From: Bdellovibrionia bacterium | Lineage (GTDB): Bacteria > Bdellovibrionota > Bdellovibrionia > Bdellovibrionales > JAGQZY01 | DNA length: 64,000 nucleotides | NCBI GenBank assembly: GCA_030427805.1 | Contig: JAUICP010000002.1 | Location: 558,001 to 622,000 of the forward strand | Direction: 5' to 3' | Part shown: positions 34,027 to 43,351 of the stretch, piece by piece | Numbering within the stretch: the stretch's first letter is position 1 | How the letters are laid out: each line of letters starts with the position of its first letter | Notes under the pieces: generated by a model | What the model was told of the DNA's origin: nothing | Databases searched by the model: none | Seen by the model: only the letters and a program-made list of their open reading frames with translations | Program-made: the position numbers and the translations under genes

Positions 34027-34911
34027 ATGAAGAGATACTGCCCGAAATGCACTCACCAACACGGCAAAATTCGAAAACACGGATTTTTCAAACGAAAGTC
34101 AGACTATAAATTCATCCAACGATTTAAATGCATTCGTTGTAATACCACTTTTTCCAAAGCCTCAACACAAAAATGCATCCACCAAAATAAACGGCACCTG
34201 AATTCGATGATCCTCAAACTTATCGCCAGCAAGAACTCCCAGAGACGAATCGCCCTTCTTCTGGGCATTAGTAAAAATACAGTCGCTAAGAAAATTAGTT
34301 TTCTAGCTCGGATCGCCCGAGAAAAAAATCGAAAACAGTTAATCGAAAGTTCGTCAGTTCAAGAAATTCTTTTCGATGATATGGAAACATTCGAACACAG
34401 TAAAATGAAACCCTTAAGCATTACGGTGGTCGTGGAAAAGTACACTCAAAGAATTTTGGGAGCGAGAGCTTCCATCATGCCCGCCAAGGGCCTACTTGCA
34501 AAAAGGTCTCGAAAAAAATATGGTAGAAGAAACGATCATAGGCACAAAACGAGAGAGCAACTTTTTCAGGACCTTAAAAACACATTTGGGCCTCCGGTTA
34601 CGGTCGAATCCGACCAAAATCCCCATTACATAAAAAGTGTTACTCGGCATTTCCCTGAGGCCAACTACATCCAGTATCGAGGAAGAAGAGGATGTGTCGT
34701 TGGTCAAGGGGAACTCAAAGAAGGAGGCTTCGACCCTCTTTTTTATCTCAATCACACCTGTGCCATGATTCGAGATAATTTGGGGTGTTTGGTAAGAAGG
34801 ACTTGGTGCACATCTAAAACAATTCACCATCTTCAGGATCGTCTTGATATCTACACCTATTTTCACAACACCTTTCTATTGAAACGCCGGAAGAAAGTAA
34901 CCTTCTCTTAG
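34027..34911 (+). CDS. IS1-like single-ORF transposase-domain protein
   Basis: 294 residues. The N-terminus has a zinc-ribbon (CPKCTHQHG and CIRCNTTF), then a helix-turn-helix (SQRRIALLLGISKNTVAKKISF), then an RNase-H-like part with acidic positions at LFDDMETFEH and VESDQNPHY. The arrangement InsA-like plus InsB-like is fused in one frame. Its start has no clear ribosome binding site. The only candidate terminal repeats I saw are AAACTGA (33957-33963) and TCAGTTT (34913-34919), too short to be convincing. It may be a domesticated or degraded insertion sequence. Confidence 0.65.
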   Translation: MKRYCPKCTHQHGKIRKHGFFKRKSDYKFIQRFKCIRCNTTFSKASTQKCIHQNKRHLNSMILKLIASKNSQRRIALLLGISKNTVAKKISFLARIAREKNRKQLIESSSVQEILFDDMETFEHSKMKPLSITVVVEKYTQRILGARASIMPAKGLLAKRSRKKYGRRNDHRHKTREQLFQDLKNTFGPPVTVESDQNPHYIKSVTRHFPEANYIQYRGRRGCVVGQGELKEGGFDPLFYLNHTCAMIRDNLGCLVRRTWCTSKTIHHLQDRLDIYTYFHNTFLLKRRKKVTFS

Positions 34912-34990
34912 TTCAGTTTGTAAATTGAATCCAAATTCTTTGTTTGTGGAACGAGGAGAATCATTCTTTGTGGAAAGTGTTATGGGGGTT

Positions 34991-35058
34991 CATTTTTAGG
35001 GCTCTTGCCAGCCGGATGCGATCTGGGCAAGAAGGGCAGGAGCCCGGCCCTAAAAATG
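34991..35058. repeat. 68-bp cruciform element (REP/MITE-like)
   Basis: CATTTTTAGGGC at 34991-35002 and GCCCTAAAAATG at 35047-35058 are perfect 12-bp inverted arms. Inside, CTTGCCAG and CTGGGCAAG form a second stem with one bulge, and GGGCTCTTGCC can also pair with GGCAGGAGCCC. It lies 80 bp after the transposase-like gene and could be a mobile palindromic element or the stem of an IS remnant. Confidence 0.6.
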
Positions 35059-35132
35059 GACTCCTAGAATACTTGGAACAACTAGAACCTGATTCTCCTC
35101 GTACCAAAAACACAGGAATATGGGTCAGTTTA

Positions 35133-36794
35133 CTATTTCTTTATGTAATTATAAAATGCCAAGAGCGATAGTAATGAAGATAAGGTGTAAAAGAAGACGC
35201 TGACCACGGGGAGTCCGAGTACGGTGTACTGGGACTCATCGCCAAGAGACAGTGAACCGCCAATAATCATGCTTCCAATGAGAATTCCCAAATAGAGTAT
35301 ATTGGCGGAGTTATCCATCGAACGCCTCACGGCTTCACTTTGCAAGTGATCAATCTTAATTGCAAAATCGGGATGATTAATCCGTCTCAAGATTTGCTTA
35401 ATCTGTCTTGGTGCTGAATAGAGAAGAGTTGAAGATTCCCTACCTATGTGAGAGAGGTCCGTCAGGAGTTTGGTGCCATCATATTTGGTCTTTACGAGTT
35501 CAGACGCAAAATCGAGAGCATAGGGTAGAAGATCAAAATCCGAGATCACCTGGCGGCCCATACCTTCAACCGTCACGATCGATTTGAAAAACAGCATAAG
35601 ATCGGAAGGAATTTTAATCCGATGCCTCGCCGCCAATGAAGTCGATTCCATCAACAACTGCCCGAGATTCACAGATTTTAACGTCAATCCAAAATAAGGA
35701 GCTATGAGTTCCCGCAAATCCCTTGTAAATCGGTCGACATTAATTCGCTCATCATAGGGAGCCAAATCGACATACTCGTAGGCTAAACGTTCATAATCTT
35801 CGGTAGCAAGGGCAACAAACATGGCAGCAATAGAGTCACTCGTTCGACTTCCAATTCGACCAACTACACCGAAATCGATGAGTCCAATTTTACCTTCTGG
35901 CAAAATAAAAATGTTACCCGCATGAAGATCACCATGAAAAAGACCGTGCTTAAACACCATTCTAAAAAAGGCTTTAATTCCGGCCTTGATGTATTTTTCT
36001 TTCTCAGACCGATCTATATCCTTTAAAGAGTGAAGTGGAGATCCGTTGAGATGTTCCATGACCAAAACTTGTCGACCTGAATACTCAAGATAAACTTTGG
36101 GAATAACGATTTGTGGATTATCTTTGAAATTCTCAGTGAAACGTCTGATGTTATTGGCTTCGACGATAAAATTAGTTTCTAGCTCTAGGGTCTTAAAAAA
36201 TTCATCGACAACCCCGACTGGATTAAACACTTCTAGTTCTTCAAAATTTTTCTGCAGAAGGTCCGCAAGGAAGTAAAGTATTGAAACATCGTCGTCAATG
36301 ATCTCCCTGATTCCCGGGCGCTGAACTTTAACGACAACTTCAGTGCCGTCTTTGAGAATTGCTGGGTGAACCTGAGCGATACTTGCGGCGGCAAATGGCT
36401 GCTCATCAAAGTGCGAGAACACATCGTCAACATTTCCAAATTGATGATCGATAACTTTTTTAATTTCTGAATATGGAAGAGGACTCACCTGATCTTGCAA
36501 TTTCTTAAATTCGTCCACAAAGTCGGAAGGCACTAAATCTGGACGAGTCGCCAAGACTTGACCGAATTTTACAAAGGTGGGGCCAAGCTCCTCAAAACAC
36601 ATGCGCATTCTCTGGGCTGTCGTGAAATCGTCGTATTCAGGGCGATGAAATCGCTTGAGTAGAAATCCGCCAAGCTTGATTTTTTCAGTCACATCTTGAA
36701 AACCAAATTTTGCAAAAGTTGCTACAATGGTTCTTAAGCGCCCTGCATTTTTTAATGTTTTACCAATTTGTGTTGAGCTATGAATTATCCCCAT
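35133..36794 (-). CDS. UbiB/ABC1 family atypical kinase
   Basis: 553 residues. Family motifs: KFGQVLATRPDLVP (the KxGQ motif), AAASIAQVH (the Ala-rich loop), VVKVQRPGI with the catalytic Lys, and GLFHGDLHAGNIFI and LIDFGVVGRI. The C-terminus carries two TM helices (about 500-520 and 525-548). UbiB proteins bind ATP and assist ubiquinone or other isoprenoid lipid metabolism. It follows the RNase R gene by 10 bp on the same strand. Confidence 0.9.
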   Translation of the reverse strand: MGIIHSSTQIGKTLKNAGRLRTIVATFAKFGFQDVTEKIKLGGFLLKRFHRPEYDDFTTAQRMRMCFEELGPTFVKFGQVLATRPDLVPSDFVDEFKKLQDQVSPLPYSEIKKVIDHQFGNVDDVFSHFDEQPFAAASIAQVHPAILKDGTEVVVKVQRPGIREIIDDDVSILYFLADLLQKNFEELEVFNPVGVVDEFFKTLELETNFIVEANNIRRFTENFKDNPQIVIPKVYLEYSGRQVLVMEHLNGSPLHSLKDIDRSEKEKYIKAGIKAFFRMVFKHGLFHGDLHAGNIFILPEGKIGLIDFGVVGRIGSRTSDSIAAMFVALATEDYERLAYEYVDLAPYDERINVDRFTRDLRELIAPYFGLTLKSVNLGQLLMESTSLAARHRIKIPSDLMLFFKSIVTVEGMGRQVISDFDLLPYALDFASELVKTKYDGTKLLTDLSHIGRESSTLLYSAPRQIKQILRRINHPDFAIKIDHLQSEAVRRSMDNSANILYLGILIGSMIIGGSLSLGDESQYTVLGLPVVSVFFYTLSSLLSLLAFYNYIKK

Positions 36795-36804
36795 GACCTA
36801 AGCC

Positions 36805-39045
36805 CTACTTTTTTTTCTTTTTACGTTTCTTTGACGGCGCCGCCTTCTTCCCTTTACGACTCGTCTTTGACTTCTTACTCGAACGACTCACTCTTTCATC
36901 GAGAATATCAACAAGTGACTTCTTCTTTCCGCTCGATTTTTTCTTAGAGTTCGTCGAATTCGAATTCTTAGATTTGGATTTCTTACTTGAATTTCCCTCA
37001 TTCTTTTTACCGGAGCCCCGTTTTTTCATTCGTCGCGCCAAAGAATGCTCTCTTGATTTTTTCTTTTTAACTCTGAGTCTCTTATCACCCAGGGAAATGT
37101 CTCTATCGACTTCTCGTTCTTGCCTATCGATACGATCTTTTAATACAAAATCAATACGTCCTTCATCGATACTGACATTAGCCAGTGTGACTTCTAGGCT
37201 ATCCCCTATGGAGTAGCGCATTCCCGTCCGCTTACCAACAAGCTGAAGCTTCTCTTCATCAAACTCAAATTGATCGGGGCCCAAATCATCGAGACGAATG
37301 AGCCCATCGACATCGAAATTTCTCAGAAGAACAAACACTCCAAACTTGGCGACTGAACTAATTACGCCTTCAAAGTTTTCACCGAGACGTGGGTACATAA
37401 AGCGGGCTTTTTTGATTGAAATAACCTGTCTCTCCGCTTTGACCGACCTCTGCTCGGTCGCCGACAACATGGTTCCCGCAGAAGCAAGATCTTCTTCGGT
37501 CATGCGATCACCGGCATAAGCAGGGTACTTTAAACTCTTTAACAAGCGATGAACAATTAAATCTGGGTATCTTCGTATCGGAGAAGTAAAATGTGTGTAG
37601 TCGTCGAAACCTAAGCCGAAGTGCCCTATATTATCAGCCGAATACTGGGCCTGGCTCATTGCACGTAAGGTTAATATATTGAGAACTTGCGCTTGAGGCG
37701 TTCCCCGAAACTCTTGCAGAGCCTTAGTTAATTTCTTTTGCAGCTTTCCCCCAGTGACCCTTCCTTTGGCTCCGAAAGAATGAAGGAACTGCTGAAGTAA
37801 ACTAACATCTTCTTCTTTAGGAGGTTCATGGACTCGGTAGATGGCTGGAATTTCAGCCTCTCTAAAAACCTTTGCTACTGTGACATTCGCAATCAACATT
37901 AATTCTTCAATTAAACGGTGAGAAAAAATTCTTTCGTTTCTTGTTATATCGACTGGAATACCATCGGAATTTACCAATACCTCAGTTTCAGGTATTTCTA
38001 AATCTAAGGAGCCTTCTTTAAATCTCTTGCCCATTAGCACTTTTGCCAAGTCAGCTGCTCGAAGGATATTTTCTTTGACATGATCAAATTCTTCGAGAAC
38101 CACGCCCTCGATAATTTCTTGTGCTTCGCCATAGGTGACTCGAGCCTTACTACACATGACTGCTTCATAGTAGTCAGATTCTAATACCTCGCCTTGAAAC
38201 GAAATTAACATTTCACATACCATGCAGAGGCGATCAACCTTTGGATTCAAAGAACATAAACCGTTAGAGAGATTCTCCGGAAGCATCGGAACCACATAGT
38301 TTGGAAGATAAGTACTATTACCTCTTTGGTAGGCTTCTTCATCGAGGGCTGTTTCTTTTTTCACATAGTGACTGACATCCGCGATGGCAACCCACAACCT
38401 AAAACCTCGATCTTCGGTTTCGACACATATAGCATCGTCAAAATCTTTGGCGGTCACACCATCAATAGTTATCAAATTAATGTTTCTAAGATCGACTCGT
38501 CCTTCTTTGTCACTTTCGGTGACTTCGGTACCAAAAACTTCAGCCTCTTTAACGACCTGCTTAGGAAATTCATCGGGAATTTCATTGGCTATAATTACTT
38601 TGTGGATATCATTAAGCGCATCCTCTGCGTCACCAAGAACCTGAGTGATCTTTCCTAAAAAGTCTCCTCGAGCACTGGGATAAGAGAGGATTTCAGCAGA
38701 AACCAACTCTCCATTTTTTGCTCCCATTGCATTTTCCGAAAAAATTCTAAGATCAGCACCCCATGCTTTTGAAGAATCGAGAATCAAACCTTCTCTCTCG
38801 TTGAGCTGAGAGTACACTCCCACAACTCGAGTTGTGGAACGCTCGAGGACATCCTCGATCTCTCCATAAAAGCGATCCCCTTTTCTGGAGGGGAAGACAC
38901 GGGCACTCACTCGATCATTGGACATGACCCCAAGCATATCGTGTTTGGAAATATAAACATCGGGGTGCTCACGGTCTTCTGGAATCAGAAAACCAAAACC
39001 GTCGGGATGTCGCTTAACTAAGCCTTCTAATAGATTCTTTGACAT
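36805..39045 (-). CDS. rnr: Ribonuclease R
   Basis: 746 residues. N-terminal cold-shock-like domains (PDGFGFLIPEDREHPDVYIS), the RNB catalytic domain (about 205-530) with the acidic motif TIDGVTAKDFDDAICVE and SPIRRYPDLIVHR, and an S1 domain (about 580-660: GENFEGVISSVAKFGVFVLL). The last 75 residues are extremely Lys/Ser-rich and end in a Lys run. The role is 3'-5' degradation of structured RNA. The basic tail is longer than usual and may tether ribosomes or RNA. Confidence 0.95.
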   Translation of the reverse strand: MSKNLLEGLVKRHPDGFGFLIPEDREHPDVYISKHDMLGVMSNDRVSARVFPSRKGDRFYGEIEDVLERSTTRVVGVYSQLNEREGLILDSSKAWGADLRIFSENAMGAKNGELVSAEILSYPSARGDFLGKITQVLGDAEDALNDIHKVIIANEIPDEFPKQVVKEAEVFGTEVTESDKEGRVDLRNINLITIDGVTAKDFDDAICVETEDRGFRLWVAIADVSHYVKKETALDEEAYQRGNSTYLPNYVVPMLPENLSNGLCSLNPKVDRLCMVCEMLISFQGEVLESDYYEAVMCSKARVTYGEAQEIIEGVVLEEFDHVKENILRAADLAKVLMGKRFKEGSLDLEIPETEVLVNSDGIPVDITRNERIFSHRLIEELMLIANVTVAKVFREAEIPAIYRVHEPPKEEDVSLLQQFLHSFGAKGRVTGGKLQKKLTKALQEFRGTPQAQVLNILTLRAMSQAQYSADNIGHFGLGFDDYTHFTSPIRRYPDLIVHRLLKSLKYPAYAGDRMTEEDLASAGTMLSATEQRSVKAERQVISIKKARFMYPRLGENFEGVISSVAKFGVFVLLRNFDVDGLIRLDDLGPDQFEFDEEKLQLVGKRTGMRYSIGDSLEVTLANVSIDEGRIDFVLKDRIDRQEREVDRDISLGDKRLRVKKKKSREHSLARRMKKRGSGKKNEGNSSKKSKSKNSNSTNSKKKSSGKKKSLVDILDERVSRSSKKSKTSRKGKKAAPSKKRKKKKK

Positions 39046-39139
39046 ACTTAGAGAAAACTATCACCTTTAAATCCGACATACAAACTAAAGGCGCGAATCC
39101 TCAGGCAAAATAGAAAATTCTGCAGCAAGAATTGGCTCC

Positions 39140-39688
39140 TTAAAATTTATAAAAATGGAGCCCTAAGGCAAAACTGAGGGCTTCTAGGCCTGTATTTCGA
39201 CTGAGCTCTGCTTTCCTCAAGCCAGCCTCCAGAGAAAGACCCAATTTACCTATCTTGAACTCATAGCCAGCACCTGCATATAGACCAGCTCCGTCAGGCG
39301 AATCCCCCGCAGATACTTCTAAGAAATCATAGTAGATTCCACCACGGGTATAGAGACCAAAATCTTTGAGAGGAAAGTATTTGATCTCACTTCCTACAAA
39401 GAAAAGTTTGATTTTATCTCCCAAAGGAGCAGTCATCTCGTCTGTTTTTGCCCCTCCAATAACAGGTCCAAATGCAAATCCGTATGAAAGGTCAAAAGGT
39501 TCCTCTTTCCAAAAATTAATTGTGTTACTCAAACCAGAATATTTAATTTCAGTCCCAGAATTTTTAATTCGAAACTGATCATAGGTCTCGCGAGCACGAA
39601 ACTTCCAATCCCCTGCATGACTCACACTTGGCAAAAAAACCTGTAAGAATACGAGTAAAATGAAAAATGTATTTTTGTTAAGACTCAT
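39140..39688 (-). CDS. Small outer-membrane beta-barrel protein
   Basis: 182 residues with a signal peptide (FFILLVFLQVFLPSVSHAG). The mature part has about eight amphipathic strands with many Gly and aromatic residues (GLYTRGGIYYDF, GAGYEFKIGKLGLS) and ends in Phe (ALGLHFYKF), the usual BAM recognition signature. Likely an OmpX/OmpW-like eight-strand barrel. Ligand unknown. Confidence 0.75.
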   Translation of the reverse strand: MSLNKNTFFILLVFLQVFLPSVSHAGDWKFRARETYDQFRIKNSGTEIKYSGLSNTINFWKEEPFDLSYGFAFGPVIGGAKTDEMTAPLGDKIKLFFVGSEIKYFPLKDFGLYTRGGIYYDFLEVSAGDSPDGAGLYAGAGYEFKIGKLGLSLEAGLRKAELSRNTGLEALSFALGLHFYKF

Positions 39689-39838
39689 ATAAACCTACTA
39701 TTCTCCAGTCTCCCCTATTAATCAAGTATTCGCACCCATCACTCGAGATGTTACAGACCCAATAACTTTTTCAATAATTACCCATGTATCAATTTGAAGT
39801 ACTTGGCCTTTCTGAAAAATTGCACTATACCCAGACCC

Positions 39839-40564
39839 ATGAAATTTACCTACGAGGCCATTGGTGTCATAAAATCCAGTTTCAATGAAAAGTTTGGTAC
39901 ACCTAGACAACCTCACCTCAATCCCGATTCAAGGGGAGAAATTCATTTAAACCCAAGGTTAAACCCCGAACAGTCCTTAAAGGGACTCGAAGAGTTTTCT
40001 CACCTTTGGGTTCTTTTTCACTTTCATCTCAACCGCTCTTCGGGATTCAAAGCCAGCATCCATCCACCGCGACTCAATGGCAAAAAAACCGGCGTCTTTT
40101 CGACTCGAAGTCCCCACCGGGCGAATCCAATTGGGCTCTCAGTGGTAAAAATTGAACGAATCGAAAATGGAATTATCTATGTTTCGTCACTCGATTTGGT
40201 AGACGGTACTCCCATTATCGATATTAAGCCCTATATCCCCTCAGCCGATCGAGTCGATCACGCCGAAGGGGCATGGACCGATCAGATTGATGACCAACAA
40301 CTCCAGGTCAACCTAAGCTCATTTCCAGAAATACCGGGCAATCCCTCAAAAGAAGAAGCGGAACGACTTAAAGCCCTCTTTACGAGAACCATCGAATTGG
40401 ACCCACGGGCCCTACCCTACAAGGGCGACAGAGAGAATCCCCATCCCTACGGCAATCGTTATGCGATTTTAGTCGAAGACTACAATGTCGTCTTTCAACT
40501 CGAAGGGACTCAGGCGCAAATCATTGAAATTAGTCAGGGATATAAGAAACCGCAAAAGAACTAG
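39839..40564 (+). CDS. trmO: tRNA m6t6A37 methyltransferase TrmO (TsaA/YaeB family)
   Basis: I use the ATG at 39839 (MKFTYEAIGVIKS, 241 aa), where similarity begins; a TTG at 39794 is also open. No strong ribosome binding site is visible at either. Family motifs: EEFSHLWVLFHFHLN, RSPHRANPIGLSVVKI, and LVDGTPIIDIKPYIP. The enzyme adds a methyl to t6A at tRNA position 37. A C-terminal extension (170-241) contains PRALPYKGDRENP, which matches the longer E. coli-type members. Confidence 0.87.
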   Translation: MKFTYEAIGVIKSSFNEKFGTPRQPHLNPDSRGEIHLNPRLNPEQSLKGLEEFSHLWVLFHFHLNRSSGFKASIHPPRLNGKKTGVFSTRSPHRANPIGLSVVKIERIENGIIYVSSLDLVDGTPIIDIKPYIPSADRVDHAEGAWTDQIDDQQLQVNLSSFPEIPGNPSKEEAERLKALFTRTIELDPRALPYKGDRENPHPYGNRYAILVEDYNVVFQLEGTQAQIIEISQGYKKPQKN

Positions 40565-40700
40565 GCAGGGTTTCGCCCCTCTCGGCCCCTTTGGCCTTCA
40601 AAATTCTTGCCCATGAAACTCTGATCCTCCTAAAAAACTTTCAAGGTCTATTGATTAAATACCTGGAATCACTTAAAGATGGCGCTTGAAGGAGAGTTCT

Positions 40701-41642
40701 ATGGAGCAAAGAAAAGTCCCCGAATTACGTTTAGCCCAGTACCTAGAAGGTTCAGATTCAGAGAAGAAAGAATTTATCGACCAACTTTTCATGGGTCTTA
40801 AAGAGTACGGATTTATCGTTTTAAAAGATCACCCCATTAGCAATGAGTTACTCAACAAAGCCTACTCTCTTTCGGAAGCTTTGTTTTCTCTTCCTGACGA
40901 CACAAAGAAAAACTATGTTTCAAAGAATGGTGGAGGCCAAAGAGGCTATACACCTTTCGGTGTGGAACATGCGAAGGATCAAGCCGTTGCTGACCTTAAG
41001 GAGTTTTGGCACGTCGGAAGGGAACTCCCTGAAAACCACAAGTATTCACAGGTTTACCCACAAAACCTTTGGCCTTCTGAACTTCCAGAATTCAAAGATG
41101 TATTTACTCGTATCTATAGCGAGCTCGATCGCTGTGGAGAAATTATTTTAGAGGCTCTCACACATCCACTTGGCGTTGAAAAAAATTACTTCAGTAATAT
41201 GATCGAAGACGGAAATTCCATTTTGAGGCTTTTACACTACCCTCCACTCCCTGAAGATCGTGATCCGAGAGCCATACGTGCCGCTGCCCACGAGGATATT
41301 AATCTCATTACACTTTTGGTGAGTGCTTCGGCCTCAGGCCTCGAACTAAAAGACCGTGATGGTAAGTGGCTATCGATAGAGTCTGACCCCAATTCTATTA
41401 TTGTGGATTCAGGAGACATGCTTTCGAGACTCACAAATGAAGTCATTCCGTCCACAACCCATCGAGTTGTAAATCCGGATGATAGCAATACCAATCGCTA
41501 TTCAATGCCTTATTTTATGCACCCTCACCCCGAAGCAGTTTTAAGCTGCCTGGATTCTTGCAAAGGAGAGGGAGCTAAATACCCAGATATCACTGCTCAA
41601 GATTTTCTTATGCAAAGGTTGAAGGAGATTGGTCTCGCCTAA
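40701..41642 (+). CDS. 2-oxoglutarate/Fe(II) dioxygenase, isopenicillin-N-synthase family
   Basis: 313 residues from the ATG at 40701 (GAAGGAG upstream); a TTG at 40686 is not needed. Iron ligands are His and Asp in AAHEDINLITLL and His in PSTTHRVVNPD; the 2OG-binding Arg is in NRYSMPYFMHP. The N-terminal DIOX_N region has LKEYGFIVLKDHPI. Members of this family hydroxylate or cyclise many small molecules; its substrate here is unknown and no pathway partner is adjacent. Confidence 0.88.
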   Translation: MEQRKVPELRLAQYLEGSDSEKKEFIDQLFMGLKEYGFIVLKDHPISNELLNKAYSLSEALFSLPDDTKKNYVSKNGGGQRGYTPFGVEHAKDQAVADLKEFWHVGRELPENHKYSQVYPQNLWPSELPEFKDVFTRIYSELDRCGEIILEALTHPLGVEKNYFSNMIEDGNSILRLLHYPPLPEDRDPRAIRAAAHEDINLITLLVSASASGLELKDRDGKWLSIESDPNSIIVDSGDMLSRLTNEVIPSTTHRVVNPDDSNTNRYSMPYFMHPHPEAVLSCLDSCKGEGAKYPDITAQDFLMQRLKEIGLA

Positions 41643-41718
41643 TTTTTCAAATTGAATGTTTTATTTCGATACTAACTTCGAGAGTTGTTTTAGATCGATA
41701 AATTTTCTGATTTTTTTT

Positions 41719-41751
41719 AAAGAGTCTCAAATCTATTTGAGGCTCTTTTTT
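41719..41751 (+). terminator. Rho-independent terminator after the dioxygenase gene
   Basis: AAAGAGTCTCAAA pairs with TTTGAGGCTCTTT (one G-U pair) around TCTA, followed by a T-run. The rest of the 342-bp spacer to 41984 holds only a possible promoter. Confidence 0.85.
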
Positions 41752-41878
41752 GTTAAAAACATCTACGGTTCCCATAACTTTCCTTCGATTCATAGACTTT
41801 CATTTTCTTCACGCAAAAAATTTTTTATTGTTCAAAAGTTTCGTCTATTTAGTTTTCACACTCAGTGTAATTTGAAAT

Positions 41879-41907
41879 TTGACAGCTAGCCCTTGGTCCT
41901 GTGAAAT
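41879..41907 (+). promoter_or_regulatory. Possible sigma-70 promoter for the VWA lipoprotein
   Basis: TTGACA at 41879-41884, 17 bp spacer, TGAAAT at 41902-41907. It lies about 80 bp upstream of the gene. Confidence 0.4.
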
Positions 41908-41984
41908 GAATTCAAGAGATCAGATTTTGTTCATGTAAGCTCCGAGATGATCTGAAAAGGTTGTACGTTAATTAGGAGAAAAGC

Positions 41985-43292
41985 ATGGAACGATTGACTC
42001 TCAGTAATCTGGGAAAAATTCTTTTACTTGCCCTCACTGCACTTATCTTAGGTGCTTGTGAACTCGAGCAAGGAGATATTGAGCTCATTGATGACGCTCT
42101 TCTTGTTAACGAAGAAATGCCTCAAGAAGTAGATCCACCTGTCGTTGAAGATATGTGTTACGCCACACGAGTTGAACAGCCCGAAGCTGAAATTACTCGT
42201 AAGATCGATATTCTATTTGTGACAGATACCTCTGGTTCACTCGCTCAAGAAAGGGCTGCCATTGCCGAAGGAATCGAAGCCTTTGTCAATGAACTTCCCG
42301 AAGAAGCTGACTATCGAATTGGTGTGCTCCTCGGCCACGGAAGTAAAAGTAAGTACTCAGGTCATCTCTATAAATCAAGTCATCACGAACCCATTGTTTT
42401 GGATTCAGCTGAATTGAGTCTTAATGACATCCAAAGGCACTTAAAGAACAAACTGACAAGGACCAAGGGTGACAGTTATTCAGATGGTGGAGAGGAAGGC
42501 CTATACTCCGTTACACAAATGCTCAAAGAAAGTAATCTAAAGTGCACTCAAGAATCTGGTTTCTTGCGAGAAGATGCCGCTCTTGCTGTGATCTGGATCG
42601 CCGATGAAAATGATATCTGTGCTCGATACCCCGATGGAGTGACCCCGGTATACGATCCCAATAAAATCGAACCTAAAGCATTCCAGAGAGATTGCGCCGA
42701 TGTCACTCCTGAATCCGTTGTCGCGGGACTTCGCGAGCTAAAAGGTGACCTCCCCCTATTAATCGCGGGGATTACCTATAACAATGTAGATACGGTTCCT
42801 AGCGGCGGCGAAAATGAAGTCGGCTACGGTTATCTCGAAACAATTGCAATCAACAAAGGTTTAAGCATTGATCTTGCCAATGGTGATTACGAACAGGGCT
42901 TAGCCGATATCGGCTTACTTGCCACTAAACAACTGAATCTAATTACCAGAGTAAAACTAGAAAGAGATAATATAGACAAAGAGTCAATTGAAGTCTGGGT
43001 GGACGGTCTTGCGGCTCCATTTGAATACCTTGAAGATACCAAAGAAGTTTACTTGCCTGAACCTGGTCAAGATCGTTCTTTGGTGGACATTAAATATTGT
43101 ACTGTGAAGCCGACTCCAACTCCGACACCAGACGCTTCACCAACTCCGGCTCCAGATGTCGATCCGACGCCTACACCGAATCCGACACCGGCGCCAACTC
43201 CAACACCTGATACAGACATGGACCCTACGCCGACACCAACCCCACCAGTCGGTGACGAACCCATGGATATACCCGACGACCCTAACCTTTAA
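41985..43292 (+). CDS. Von Willebrand factor A-type lipoprotein with Pro-Thr tail
   Basis: 435 residues. Lipobox LGACE (Cys at about 24). The VWA-like domain (about 60-320) has the MIDAS motif DTSGS in ILFVTDTSGSLAQE, followed by VWA-type strands (YRIGVLLGHGS, AALAVIWIADEND). Residues about 368-425 are a Thr-Pro repeat (PTPTPTPDASP, PAPTPTP) that would be rigid and could be glycosylated. It suits adhesion or protein binding at the cell surface. A terminator follows directly. Confidence 0.8.
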   Translation: MERLTLSNLGKILLLALTALILGACELEQGDIELIDDALLVNEEMPQEVDPPVVEDMCYATRVEQPEAEITRKIDILFVTDTSGSLAQERAAIAEGIEAFVNELPEEADYRIGVLLGHGSKSKYSGHLYKSSHHEPIVLDSAELSLNDIQRHLKNKLTRTKGDSYSDGGEEGLYSVTQMLKESNLKCTQESGFLREDAALAVIWIADENDICARYPDGVTPVYDPNKIEPKAFQRDCADVTPESVVAGLRELKGDLPLLIAGITYNNVDTVPSGGENEVGYGYLETIAINKGLSIDLANGDYEQGLADIGLLATKQLNLITRVKLERDNIDKESIEVWVDGLAAPFEYLEDTKEVYLPEPGQDRSLVDIKYCTVKPTPTPTPDASPTPAPDVDPTPTPNPTPAPTPTPDTDMDPTPTPTPPVGDEPMDIPDDPNL

Positions 43293-43296
43293 CCAC

Positions 43297-43327
43297 AAAG
43301 GGGACGAATCCGTCCCCTTTATTTTTT
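43297..43327. terminator. Terminator between convergent genes
   Basis: AAAGGGGAC pairs perfectly with GTCCCCTTT around GAATCC, followed by six T on the plus strand. Confidence 0.85.
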
Positions 43328-43351
43328 CTAGTTGTTTCGTAAGATTCAATT

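Noticed and set aside
33957-34919. 7-bp AAACTGA/TCAGTTT terminal inverted repeats around the transposase-like gene
   Set aside because: Too short and no target-site duplication seen; expected by chance.
34944-35171. 75-codon frame after the transposase-like gene
   Set aside because: It reads through the hairpin element and overlaps the UbiB gene end; composition not protein-like.
41656-41889. 77-codon Phe/Ser-rich frame in the 41.6-42.0 kb spacer
   Set aside because: Runs across a terminator and lacks an RBS; A/T-rich noise.
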